In this document: positions 16,812 to 25,206 of the stretch, in pieces
Position numbering within the stretch: the stretch's first letter is position 1
Layout of the letters: each line of letters opens with the position of its first letter
Made by a program: the position numbers and the translations under genes
The notes under the pieces: generated by a model
Seen by the model: the letters and a program-made list of their open reading frames with translations, nothing else
Told to the model about the DNA's origin: nothing
The model's database searches: none
NCBI GenBank assembly: GCA_964495085.1
Contig: CAZBUK010000021.1
Span: 1-51,231 of the forward strand
Length of the DNA: 51,231 nt
Source of the DNA: CAZBUK01 sp964495085
Lineage (GTDB): Bacteria; Bacteroidota; Ignavibacteria; T3Sed10-11
Reading direction: 5' to 3'

Positions 16812-16840
16812 CGATAACTTGTCATTTATCGTATTTTTTT
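16812..16840 (+). terminator. Possible Rho-independent terminator after plsC-type gene
   Basis: CGATAA (16812-16817) pairs with TTATCG (16826-16831) and TATTTTTTT follows. The stem is short and AT-rich. A second stem, CGATGG with CCATCG (16796-16813), overlaps its left arm by two bases, so the two cannot form together. Confidence 0.45.
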
Positions 16841-16984
16841 AGATTATATAGTTCTGCTCTTCCTCTCCGAAATTACGTCCGTTCATTCACTGTGGTACAA
16901 CGGAATCTGTTCCGGTGTCTTGCCTTCGAGAGTTACCGGACAAATTATCTTAAACACTCCCTCACCAATATAGGAGATCTGACT

Positions 16985-18091
16985 ATGCCCGAATTTATTC
17001 ACACCTGGGAGGATCAATTATGGTCGATCCTTTATATTTTCATCGCGTACGGCATCGGTGTGTCGGTTCATTTTCTTCTCTTCAGGATTATCAGGCAGAT
17101 CGCGCGGAAGACCGATCTGATTCTGGATAAATCTATCTACAAACATTGCAGACAACCGCTGCGGATTATATTTCCGTTGATAGCGTTACGGCTCGTCATA
17201 CCGCTGATGCCGTACCAGCCATCGGAGAATTTTATCTCCGGTATCTTCCTTCTGCTTACAATCGCACAGATAGCGGCCGGAGCCTGGCTTTTGATCAGGA
17301 TCATGCATGTGCTGGAAGATCTGATACTGGAAAAATATAAGCTCGACGTCGACGATAATCTGACCGCAAGAAAAATTTATACTCAGGTGGATATCATCAG
17401 GAAAATCGTCGTCCTGGTGATCGTCGTCCTGACGATGGCCGCGGTGCTGATGAATTTCGAAAATTTCCGTCAGCTCGGTACGAGCATCCTTGCCTCGGCC
17501 GGAATCGCAGGATTAATCATCGGACTCGCCGCCCAGCGAACCCTCGCAAACATTCTGGCGGGAATTCAGATCGCGCTCACCCAGCCGATCCGGATCGATG
17601 ACGTCGTGATCGTCGAGAACGAGTGGGGGCGCGTCGAGGAGATTACGCTTACCTACGTCGTGGTCAGGATTTGGGATCTCCGGAGACTCGTTCTGCCGAT
17701 CAGTTATTTTATCGAAAATCCGTTTCAGAACTGGACGCGGATATCGGCAGATATCCTCGGAACGGTTTTCATCTACGTCGATTACACGGTCCCGATTGAC
17801 GAGATACGGAAGGCGCTTGAAAAAATGCTGGGAGAATCTGAATATTGGGACGGGAAGGTTTGCAGACTTCACACCACCGAGTCGAAGGAGCAAACCGTCG
17901 AGTTGCGTGCCCTCATGAGCGCCCGCGATTCGGGCGACGCGTGGGAGCTCCGGTGCGAGATACGTGAAAAGCTTATCGAATTTATACGAACAAATTATCC
18001 GGGTGCCCTTCCCCGGATGCGCGCCGAACTCAGCCGGATAACGCCTGCGGGTCCCCACGCTCGGAAACCGAGGACGAAACGGGCCGGTTAA
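16985..18091 (+). CDS. MscS-family mechanosensitive channel (second homologue)
   Basis: A 368-residue inner-membrane protein from the ATG at 16985, which has AGGAGA about 8 bases upstream. The frame is open to a GTG at 16892, without a binding site. There are about four N-terminal membrane helices, then the conserved pore helix (ASAGIAGLIIGLAAQRTLAN) and the segment LTQPIRIDDVVIVENEWGRV entering the beta domain. The C-terminal tail is basic (RKPRTKRAG). It belongs to the larger MscS subgroup with extra helices and is not a close copy of the channel at 1473-2345. It should protect against hypo-osmotic shock or act as an ion channel with a special gating signal. It appears to be a single-gene unit. 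Confidence 0.9.
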   Translation: MPEFIHTWEDQLWSILYIFIAYGIGVSVHFLLFRIIRQIARKTDLILDKSIYKHCRQPLRIIFPLIALRLVIPLMPYQPSENFISGIFLLLTIAQIAAGAWLLIRIMHVLEDLILEKYKLDVDDNLTARKIYTQVDIIRKIVVLVIVVLTMAAVLMNFENFRQLGTSILASAGIAGLIIGLAAQRTLANILAGIQIALTQPIRIDDVVIVENEWGRVEEITLTYVVVRIWDLRRLVLPISYFIENPFQNWTRISADILGTVFIYVDYTVPIDEIRKALEKMLGESEYWDGKVCRLHTTESKEQTVELRALMSARDSGDAWELRCEIREKLIEFIRTNYPGALPRMRAELSRITPAGPHARKPRTKRAG

Positions 18092-18146
18092 GATATCCGC
18101 GAAGTTGCAGAATAAATAACGACTGAACCATTGGTCTCAGTTAGCT

Positions 18147-18174
18147 TTGAATAGCCCGAAAATTTACGTACCTT
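18147..18174 (+). promoter_or_regulatory. Promoter of apaG
   Basis: TTGAAT at 18147-18152, a 16-base spacer and TACCTT at 18169-18174 lie 30 bases before the start codon. The -10 is the TAnnTT form seen at several genes in this window. Confidence 0.55.
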
Positions 18175-18204
18175 GTATTTATTTTTCATCAGATCGAAAT
18201 CCCG

Positions 18205-18636
18205 ATGGTAGCAACGACAAAGAAATCGCCGGGCAATCTGTTTTCCGATGCCCTCACCGATGGAATCCGCGTGAAGGCAATCGCTCAGTTTGTACCCGAA
18301 AGGTCCAATCCCGACGCCAAGAGTTTCTTCTTTACGTACCGGATTAAGATCGCGAACGAGGGAGACCAATGGGCCCGGCTGCAGAGCAGGCACTGGATCA
18401 TCATTAATGCGGAAGGGGATCGGGAAGACGTACGCGGTCCGGGAGTTGTCGGCCAGACTCCCGCATTGTCCCCGGGTGAGGAATTTGAGTATACAAGTTT
18501 CTGCCCGCTGAATACCGAATGGGGAACGATGGAGGGAACCTTCCGGATGGAGCGCAAGGACGGCACGCCGTTTAATGTCCGTATCGACAGATTCTATCTC
18601 ACAACTACGGTTCAGGTCTTAAATCCGGTTGTGTAG
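18205..18636 (+). CDS. apaG: ApaG domain protein
   Basis: A 143-residue protein covering one ApaG/DUF525 domain, an immunoglobulin-like beta-sandwich. Conserved strands include FFFTYRIKIANEG, QSRHWIIINAEG, VRGPGVVGQTPALSPGE and FEYTSFCPLNTEWGTMEG, all typical of the family. ApaG mutants in enterobacteria affect cobalt tolerance and magnesium efflux, but the molecular role of the stand-alone protein is not settled. It appears to be monocistronic, with its own promoter at 18147-18174. The start at 18205 lacks a clear ribosome binding site. Confidence 0.93.
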   Translation: MVATTKKSPGNLFSDALTDGIRVKAIAQFVPERSNPDAKSFFFTYRIKIANEGDQWARLQSRHWIIINAEGDREDVRGPGVVGQTPALSPGEEFEYTSFCPLNTEWGTMEGTFRMERKDGTPFNVRIDRFYLTTTVQVLNPVV

Positions 18637-18889
18637 CGATCGCCAGCTGATCATTCCAGCACTCCCCGGAATGTGAACGGCTCATTATAATAGGATATCT
18701 CAGTACTGACGCGTTTGAATGAGTATCACCTGATTTCCGGCCTTCATTTCTGCATCGGAATAAACTGCTTGGACATTCCGCCTTTTCATCAGATGAACAT
18801 CCGAAACAGCTCTCTGTCGAGATTTTCCTGCGTATACCGTATAACATCTACAACCGACAACCTCAGGCAGTAGCCAACCGCACGCACCC
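18637..18889. other. Intergenic region between apaG and truA
   Basis: These 253 bases carry no supported gene. CATTCC and GGAATG near 18654-18674 form a short stem without a T-run. A TATAAC near 18839 might be a -10 for truA, but no matching -35 is present. Confidence 0.4.
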
Positions 18890-19678
18890 ATGCCCAGATT
18901 TAAACTTTTTATCGAATATGAAGGAACCCGCTATCGCGGATGGCAATATCAGAAAAACGTCCGTACCATCCAGGGCCAGTTAATGGATGCCGCCGCAAAG
19001 GTATTTCGAACTCAATCCTTCGAAATCTACGGCTCCGGGCGGACCGATGCGGGAGTTCATGCTCTACGCCAGGTTGCACATCTCGATGTTGATACAAAGC
19101 TCGAACCGCGGGCGATCCGGATAGGTATCAATGATCTGCTCCCTTCGGATATCGGCATACTCGAAGTTGAGAGAGCGCATCCGCGATTTCATGCCCGTCA
19201 TAGTGCGGTTGCCAGATCCTATCTGTATCAGATTTCCAAACGGAGAACGGCCTTCGGCAAGAGATATGTATGGTGGGTAAAAGATGAATTGCAGGTGGGC
19301 CGGATGGAACGCACCGCGAGGCTATTCGTCGGGATGAAGGATTTCCGCTCTTTTACCGCAGCCGATCCCGAAGAGCAATCGACAAAGGTACTGATTGAGG
19401 ATATACTCATAAAAGAGACCGATACGATGATTCTCATCAGGATATTCGGATCCCATTTCCTGTGGAAAATGATCAGACAGATGATGGGCGTGATCGTCGA
19501 AGCGGGAAGGGGCGGTATGGATCCGGAGGAAGTCGAACGAATGTTCGAATTGAAATCGGATCTTCCCGCTAAACTGACTGCTCCCCCGTCGGGACTATTT
19601 CTCGAGCGGGTTTATTATCAGGGGGATACCACGGACGTACCTCTCGATCCTGTTATCAATTTAACGAAGGAGATATGA
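18890..19678 (+). CDS. truA: tRNA pseudouridine(38-40) synthase TruA
   Basis: A 262-residue enzyme of the usual TruA length. It turns uridines 38-40 in the anticodon stem-loop of many tRNAs into pseudouridine. The catalytic Asp53 lies in the motif GSGRTDAGVHALRQVAHLD. Other conserved parts are YRGWQYQKNVRTIQGQL near the N-terminus, ARSYLYQI, and the C-terminal GSHFLWKMIRQMMG block. The last codons overlap the start of the M1 aminopeptidase gene, so the two genes are coupled. Confidence 0.96.
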   Translation: MPRFKLFIEYEGTRYRGWQYQKNVRTIQGQLMDAAAKVFRTQSFEIYGSGRTDAGVHALRQVAHLDVDTKLEPRAIRIGINDLLPSDIGILEVERAHPRFHARHSAVARSYLYQISKRRTAFGKRYVWWVKDELQVGRMERTARLFVGMKDFRSFTAADPEEQSTKVLIEDILIKETDTMILIRIFGSHFLWKMIRQMMGVIVEAGRGGMDPEEVERMFELKSDLPAKLTAPPSGLFLERVYYQGDTTDVPLDPVINLTKEI

Positions 19679-21570
19679 TGAGATACGCGATTATAAGAAT
19701 GTTGACCATGCTGCTGATTCCGTTCTTCGGATTCCTGGCCGCCGGATGCAAGGGCACGGATGAACCGCGCGCGCAGGACATAGACGTTCAATCATTTGCG
19801 TTACCCGATGAAGTAGTCGTGACCCACATCGATCTCGATATCTCGGTGGATTTCGAAAACAGAAGAATTGCAGGCCGTGCGACGCTGCATCTCGAGAATA
19901 AAACCGAAGCCCGGCACGTCGTGCTCGACACCCGCGATCTGAGCATCGATCGGATTACACTCGACGATACCGATGTCGAAACGAAATACGATCTTGGAAA
20001 ACCGGTCGAGTTTTTAGGACAGCCGCTAACCGTCTCTCTGCTGCCTGAGACAGAGAAAATAAACATCTATTATCGTACCGATCCCGGGGCATTGGCACTG
20101 CAATGGCTCGAACCGGAACAGACGACGGGGGGCGTTCATCCGTTCTTATTCACACAATCACAGGCGATTCTGGCAAGGACCTGGGTGCCCTGTCAGGATA
20201 GTCCGGGCATCCGCATCACCTATTCGGCCCGGGTCAGCGTTCCCCTCGGCCTGTTAGCGGTGATGAGCGCGCAGAACGGTACGACAAAAACACCCGACGG
20301 GATCTATTCGTTTCACATGCCGCAACCTATACCGGCGTACCTCCTTGCCCTGGCCGTCGGCGATATAGAATTCCGGGCAATCGGTCCCCGGTCCGGAGTC
20401 TACGCAGAGCCGTCGGTTCTGCAGAAAGCGGCGTGGGAATTTGGCGACCTGGAAAAGATGATCGATATATCGGAATCGCTTTACGGTCCGTACCGCTGGA
20501 CGAGATACGATATTATAGTTTTACCGCCGAGTTTTCCCTTCGGTGGAATGGAGAATCCCAGATTGACGTTTGCGACGCCGACCATACTCGCCGGGGACAG
20601 GTCGCTCGTTTCGCTCGTGGCCCATGAGCTCGCGCATTCCTGGTCGGGTAATCTGGTAACAAACGCCACCTGGGACGATTTCTGGCTAAATGAAGGATTT
20701 ACCTCATATATTGAGAACCGAATCATGGAGAAACTGTACGGAAAGGATTATGCGGATATGCTGGCTCTTCTCTCATATCAGGAACTGATTGCCGAGATTG
20801 CCGGTATGGGTGAAAATAGTCCGGATACCCGGCTGCATCTCGATCTCGAAGGCAGAGATCCTGATGACGGCATGACGAGCATCGCGTATGACAAGGGAGC
20901 GATATTCCTGAACATGATAGAGAAACAGGTCGGCCGCGAACGGTGGGACTCGTTTCTCAGACAATACTTCGATGCGTTTGCGTTCGAAACCATGACCTCC
21001 GAACGATTTCTCGCATACCTGAGAGAACATCTCATCGGACAGGATAGAGAACTCGAATCCCTGCTGAGACTCGATGAGTGGGTTTATAGTACGGGACTCC
21101 CCGACAACTGCCCCGTTTTCGAGTCAACGGAGTTCACGAAAGTGGAGGAGCAGCTCCGGCATTGGTCCGAAGGGAAACCGGCAACCGCATTGAATACAAA
21201 CCAATGGACGACACACCACTGGCTTCATTTCCTGAAGCAACTTCCCTCCGAAGCGGCCGTGGAGCAACTTGCCGAACTCGATGCGGCGTTCGGGTTCACC
21301 GCAACCGGCAATCCCGAGATATTGACTGTTTGGCTGCTTCATTGCATCGACCACCGGTATGAGGCGGCATACCCCGCACTCGAATCGTTCCTGACCGGTA
21401 TGGGAAGGAGGAAGTTCCTTGTACCGCTCTATTCCAGGTTGGCGGAAACAGGTGAGGGAAAAAGATACGCGCTCGAGATATATGAGAGAGCCCGTTCAAC
21501 GTATCATCCGATTTCATACGGCACGATAGATGCTTTGCTGGAATGGACTCCGCCTCCTTCATCCCCGTAG
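19675..21570 (+). CDS. M1-family aminopeptidase lipoprotein, LTA4H-like
   Basis: A 631-residue zinc metallopeptidase. A lipoprotein signal ends in LAAGC (Cys25), so it should be membrane-anchored outside the cytoplasm. The exopeptidase motif GGMEN is at 290-294 and the zinc site is HELAH at 317-321 with the third ligand Glu340 in WLNEGFT. The stretch around the zinc (HSWSGNLVTNATWDDFWLNE) is the form seen in leukotriene A4 hydrolase-like aminopeptidases, and the helical C-terminal domain of about 190 residues also fits. It should trim N-terminal residues from peptides. Start: ATG at 19675 overlaps the truA stop; the in-frame ATG at 19678 is better spaced from AAGGAG and may be the real one. 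Confidence 0.93.
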   Translation: MMRYAIIRMLTMLLIPFFGFLAAGCKGTDEPRAQDIDVQSFALPDEVVVTHIDLDISVDFENRRIAGRATLHLENKTEARHVVLDTRDLSIDRITLDDTDVETKYDLGKPVEFLGQPLTVSLLPETEKINIYYRTDPGALALQWLEPEQTTGGVHPFLFTQSQAILARTWVPCQDSPGIRITYSARVSVPLGLLAVMSAQNGTTKTPDGIYSFHMPQPIPAYLLALAVGDIEFRAIGPRSGVYAEPSVLQKAAWEFGDLEKMIDISESLYGPYRWTRYDIIVLPPSFPFGGMENPRLTFATPTILAGDRSLVSLVAHELAHSWSGNLVTNATWDDFWLNEGFTSYIENRIMEKLYGKDYADMLALLSYQELIAEIAGMGENSPDTRLHLDLEGRDPDDGMTSIAYDKGAIFLNMIEKQVGRERWDSFLRQYFDAFAFETMTSERFLAYLREHLIGQDRELESLLRLDEWVYSTGLPDNCPVFESTEFTKVEEQLRHWSEGKPATALNTNQWTTHHWLHFLKQLPSEAAVEQLAELDAAFGFTATGNPEILTVWLLHCIDHRYEAAYPALESFLTGMGRRKFLVPLYSRLAETGEGKRYALEIYERARSTYHPISYGTIDALLEWTPPPSSP

Positions 21571-21697
21571 ATGCATATGCATGGTGACTTCACCCGAAGC
21601 ATGCAGCCTGTGCTTGACATATATGGATGCGGATCAATCCCGCTCTCGGCAGGCGCGTTGAACATCGGTCCGCTCATCGATTCATTTGTCTGACTTC

Positions 21698-22471
21698 ATG
21701 AACCTCTACTTTCGTACATATGGAAACGGGGACCCGCTCATCGTGCTGCACGGACTCTTCGGCGCATCCGATAATTGGAACGGCATCGGAAAGAGTCTCG
21801 GAGTGTCGAATATGGTTTATCTTCCCGACCAGCGCAATCACGGACGCTCGCCTCATGCAGATTCTCATACGTATAAAGATTTAGCGGATGATCTCGCTGC
21901 ATTTATGAAAATGCATGGTCTTGCTTCCGCATCGATTCTGGGTCATTCCATGGGGGGCAGCGTTGCCATGAAGCTTGCGGATGACCATGAGGAAATGGTC
22001 GATAAGCTCATTGTAGTCGATATCGCTCCAAGAAGCTACCCGGCGAAACACGACGAAATCTTCGAGGCGATGTTCAGTCTCGACCTGCGGCGGTTTTCGA
22101 AGAGACAGGAGATTGATGACGCATTGTCACAGTCGATCGACGATCCGGGAGTTCGGCAGTTCCTCATGAAGAATGTCGGCCGCCGGGAAAACGGATCGTT
22201 CGAATGGAAGCTGAACCTCGAGGTGATCAGGCGATACTACGACGGGATTATCGAAGGTCCGCGTCTGAACGGTACATTTCAAAAACCCGTTCTGTTCATA
22301 AAGGGGGGAAAGTCGACATATATCCGGGAGGAAGATGAACCGCTCATTAAACGAAGATATCCCAAGGCCGGCATTGTAACTATCCCCAACGCCGGTCACT
22401 GGGTTCATGCCGATGCTCCCAATCGGTTCGTCGGCGAGGTAATAAAGTTTCTGAAAGATTCAACGGATTGA
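21698..22471 (+). CDS. Alpha/beta hydrolase (YbfF-like)
   Basis: A 257-residue alpha/beta-hydrolase-fold enzyme, probably an esterase. The oxyanion region is LHGLFGASDNW, the next conserved loop is DQRNHGRSPH, the nucleophile elbow is GHSMGG with Ser84, and the catalytic His is in NAGHWVHADAP near the C-terminus. This set closely resembles the YbfF acyl-CoA/ester hydrolase group. The ATG at 21698 starts the protein right at MNLYFRTYGNGDPLIVLHG; a TTG four codons upstream is also open. Neither has a clear ribosome binding site. A TTGACA at 21614-21619 has no good -10 partner. Confidence 0.88.
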   Translation: MNLYFRTYGNGDPLIVLHGLFGASDNWNGIGKSLGVSNMVYLPDQRNHGRSPHADSHTYKDLADDLAAFMKMHGLASASILGHSMGGSVAMKLADDHEEMVDKLIVVDIAPRSYPAKHDEIFEAMFSLDLRRFSKRQEIDDALSQSIDDPGVRQFLMKNVGRRENGSFEWKLNLEVIRRYYDGIIEGPRLNGTFQKPVLFIKGGKSTYIREEDEPLIKRRYPKAGIVTIPNAGHWVHADAPNRFVGEVIKFLKDSTD

Positions 22472-22740
22472 GTTTATTATTATATTTGACTATAATAAAT
22501 TTTCCTCACGAAAAGATTGATCCGGTTGCGCTCCTGCCCTCGGCCGAATGCCTGAAGGATGTACAAACCGGAACGGGTCGTTGCATACGGGGGAACTTTC
22601 CGTTTCGGTTCTCGTTGTACCATATGTCCGGCGAAATAAACCGGTGTGAACACCGCCTCCCCGCCGATGATGTCGTTTTTCGATGACAATAAGTTCTTCA
22701 TTCTGATACGGAACGCTGAGTAACCGAGCCTTCGATCTAC
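22472..22740. other. Intergenic region after the hydrolase gene, with AT-rich hairpin
   Basis: These 269 bases hold no supported gene. TTTATTAT (22473-22480) and ATAATAAA (22492-22499) are exact inverted copies followed by TTTT, a possible weak terminator. A small stem, CGGTG with CACCG around TGAA, lies at 22642-22655. The open minus-strand frame starting in this area is antisense to the barrel gene and is not convincing. Confidence 0.4.
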
Positions 22741-23460
22741 ATGAATCACAGTTTGAAAATCCTCCTCGTCATGCTGCTGCTTTCGTCCGTTTATCTCCAG
22801 GCTCATTCCCAGGAGTATCGTCGAAGTATTACGTTCAAAGGACTCTATACGACGACTTCTCGTCTGTTTACCAATCCCGAAGGAGAGGATGAGATCGCGC
22901 GGAGCAGGCATAATTCGCTCGATCATATTTTCGGATATGGATTCGATGTCCGTCACGAGATCCCCGGGTTGCAGCTGACGCTCGGATTGAGTGTCGAGTA
23001 TCTCGAGAAGTCGGGTGATTTTTTCACTGTGTACACTGATGGCGACGACCGGTTTTTCATTCCGACCGTCGACGGATACCGGGTCCTCCCGATCGAACTC
23101 ACCGGCTATTTCACGGTGCCGTTCAGCAGCGAGCGGCTCAGATTCTATATCGGTGGTGGAGCGGGCATATATATCGGTGAGCGTCTGTATGAGATTGCGG
23201 GAGTGAACGCCGAACCGGATACACGGACGATCTATCCGAGCATCCACGTTATCAGCGGTATCGACTATTATATATTCCACCGGACGGCGATCCGCGCCGA
23301 ACTGAAGTTCCGCGATCCGGATATCGAAACGAAAAATACATTCACCGACTCCGTCGTTAACTACGGCGGCAGGGAATTCCCCCTTCCCGAAGGAGCAGTC
23401 CCGGGACGCATCAATGTGGACGGAATGGTATTTATGATCGGATTGGTATTCAGTTTCTGA
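22741..23460 (+). CDS. Outer-membrane beta-barrel protein of unknown function
   Basis: A 239-residue protein with a signal peptide (about residues 1-23, cleavage after AHS or SQ). The rest is a run of alternating amphipathic strands, for example FGYGFDVRHEIPGLQLTLGL, LPIELTGYFTVPF and RLRFYIGGGAGIYIGE, ending in the aromatic terminal strand FMIGLVFSF with a final Phe, the usual signal for barrel insertion by BamA. It resembles small OmpX/OmpW-like 8-stranded barrels (outer-membrane protein beta-barrel families), but no specific family was recognised. It stands alone between the hydrolase and aroK. Confidence 0.8.
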   Translation: MNHSLKILLVMLLLSSVYLQAHSQEYRRSITFKGLYTTTSRLFTNPEGEDEIARSRHNSLDHIFGYGFDVRHEIPGLQLTLGLSVEYLEKSGDFFTVYTDGDDRFFIPTVDGYRVLPIELTGYFTVPFSSERLRFYIGGGAGIYIGERLYEIAGVNAEPDTRTIYPSIHVISGIDYYIFHRTAIRAELKFRDPDIETKNTFTDSVVNYGGREFPLPEGAVPGRINVDGMVFMIGLVFSF

Positions 23461-23478
23461 TCACGCTCCGGTATCCGA

Positions 23479-23507
23479 TTGAATCCTACCTTACTTTTTT
23501 GTACTTT
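23479..23507 (+). promoter_or_regulatory. Promoter of the aroK-aroB-GHL10 operon
   Basis: TTGAAT at 23479-23484, a 17-base spacer and TACTTT at 23502-23507 lie 32 bases before the aroK start. A second TACCTT occurs in the spacer at 23487-23492. It fits the TTGnnn-17-TAnnTT pattern. Confidence 0.6.
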
Positions 23508-23539
23508 CAGAACATATTCCACGAAAATAAATCTATCGA

Positions 23540-24097
23540 ATGAAACACCGGCATATTTTTCTGACCGGGTTTATGGGAAGCGGTAAAAGTACCGTAGGAC
23601 CGCCCGTTGCCGAAGCGCTCGGGTACCCGTTCCTCGACCTCGATGACGTCATCGAACAGGGCGAGGACAGATCGATCGAAGAGATATTCGCGACATCAGG
23701 AGAACCGGACTTCAGATTGATCGAACATTCGTATATGCACGACCTGGTATCGAGAGATGCAACCGTCTTCGCACTCGGCGGCGGAACCGTTACCGTGGGC
23801 GGGATGATTGCTTTTCTTAAATCCAATGGAATACTCGTATATCTTCGAACCGATACCGACGATCTGATTCCGCGATTGCAGGGTCATCTCCACCGTCCGC
23901 TGCTTCGCGGAGCCGATAGCAGAGCGCTCGCCGAAGGCGAACTTCATCGCAGAATCACCGCTCTCCTGGAGCAGCGCGAGCGCTATTACATCGAAGCGGA
24001 CATCATCGTAGACACATCCGGAATTCCCGTCCCCAGAGTCGTGGAAAAGATATTAACGTCTATAGCTGATATATTGAAGAAAGAAACGGATACTTGA
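23540..24097 (+). CDS. aroK: Shikimate kinase
   Basis: A 185-residue enzyme of normal length for shikimate kinase, which phosphorylates shikimate with ATP in aromatic amino acid synthesis. The ATP-binding P-loop GFMGSGKST is at 10-18. The shikimate-binding Asp is in FLDLDDVIE (about 31-38), with the conserved FRLIE and the glycine triplet ALGGGTV later. RPLL and the LEQRERYYIEADIIVDT segment form the lid and C-terminal part. Its last four bases overlap the aroB start, so the two are coupled. Confidence 0.95.
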   Translation: MKHRHIFLTGFMGSGKSTVGPPVAEALGYPFLDLDDVIEQGEDRSIEEIFATSGEPDFRLIEHSYMHDLVSRDATVFALGGGTVTVGGMIAFLKSNGILVYLRTDTDDLIPRLQGHLHRPLLRGADSRALAEGELHRRITALLEQRERYYIEADIIVDTSGIPVPRVVEKILTSIADILKKETDT

Positions 24098-25206
24098 CGA
24101 CGTTATTCGACTCCATAACTGTAGAACTTCCGCATACATCATATCGAATACATACGGGCCTCGATACGCTCGGCATGATCGGGTCGATCTCCGTCGATGA
24201 GGGACTCCCGAATCGGATTATTCTTGTTGGAGACGCAAACACCGCAGAACTATTCGCGGAGAAAGCGATGACCAGCCTTGAGAATTCCGGATTTAAGACA
24301 GACCTGCTCCGGATCCCCCCCGGCGAAGGAGTCAAAACTCTCGAAACGACCGCTCATCTGTACGATCGATTACACTCGCTGCAAATCTCGCGCGATTCAG
24401 CTCTCTTCGCGCTCGGCGGCGGCGTTGTCGGTGATCTTGCGGGGTTTGTGGCGGCAACCTATATGCGGGGTCTTCCCCTCGTACAGGTTCCGACTACGCT
24501 TCTCGCCCAGGTGGATAGTTCCGTTGGGGGAAAGGTAGGCGTAAATCTGCCGTACGGGAAAAATCTCATCGGAGCGTTCTATCAACCCGCCTTTGTTTTC
24601 ATCGACGTTCAAACGCTGAAAACTCTTCCCGCAAGGGAACTTCGAAGTGGACTGGCCGAAGTAGTAAAATACGGCGCGATCCTCGACAACGCGTTTCTTA
24701 AAGGCTTGCGCAGATCGATGAACGCTCTCCTGAAACCGGACCTCGAGCTCTATCCCGGGATTATTAATAGCTGCTGCTCGTATAAAGCCGGAGTAGTTGC
24801 ACGCGACGAGAAGGAGGGGGGATACAGGGAGATTCTCAATTTCGGCCATACGGTCGGTCACGCGCTCGAATCGCTGACCGGTTACGAAACTCTGACGCAC
24901 GGAGAGGCAATTACTTACGGAATGATCACCGAAATATTTTTATCTGTTTCCGTTTCGAGCCTCCCGGAATCGGATGCCGGCTGGATGGTCGAATTACTGC
25001 AGAATCTCGAACCGCCTCCGCTACCTTCCCGCCTAACGCCGGAAGAAATATTTACTTCCATGTTCGGGGACAAGAAAGTACGCGGCGGCCGGTTGCGTTT
25101 CACGCTGCTCGAACGGCCGGGACATGCAGTGACCGGCATTACTCCAGATGAAGCGGCGGTAAAGTCATCTCTCGATGCGATGCTCAAATTTTCAACGCGT
25201 ACATGA
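24094..25206 (+). CDS. aroB: 3-dehydroquinate synthase
   Basis: A 370-residue NAD- and metal-dependent enzyme that closes the ring of DAHP to give 3-dehydroquinate, the second step of the shikimate pathway. The NAD-binding segment is GGGVVGDLAGFVAATYMRG, followed by VPTTLLAQVDSSVGGKVGVN. The metal ligands are Glu in LAEVVKYG, His in NFGHTVGHALE and His in LTHGEAI. It starts at a TTG (24094) that overlaps the aroK stop as TTGA, and its own stop overlaps the next start as ATGA. A weak start inside a coupled operon suggests that its output depends on aroK translation. Confidence 0.95.
   Translation: MTTLFDSITVELPHTSYRIHTGLDTLGMIGSISVDEGLPNRIILVGDANTAELFAEKAMTSLENSGFKTDLLRIPPGEGVKTLETTAHLYDRLHSLQISRDSALFALGGGVVGDLAGFVAATYMRGLPLVQVPTTLLAQVDSSVGGKVGVNLPYGKNLIGAFYQPAFVFIDVQTLKTLPARELRSGLAEVVKYGAILDNAFLKGLRRSMNALLKPDLELYPGIINSCCSYKAGVVARDEKEGGYREILNFGHTVGHALESLTGYETLTHGEAITYGMITEIFLSVSVSSLPESDAGWMVELLQNLEPPPLPSRLTPEEIFTSMFGDKKVRGGRLRFTLLERPGHAVTGITPDEAAVKSSLDAMLKFSTRT

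Noticed and set aside
21571..21582. Palindrome ATGCATATGCAT right after the M1 gene stop
   Set aside because: It is short, without a T-run and without a nearby promoter or second copy seen, so I give it no function.
21614..21642. TTGACA before the alpha/beta hydrolase gene as a promoter
   Set aside because: The -35 is perfect, but the sequence 16-18 bases downstream does not resemble any -10.
22480..23280. A 266-residue minus-strand open frame
   Set aside because: It is antisense to a barrel gene with a signal peptide and aromatic terminal strand, and has no family features.
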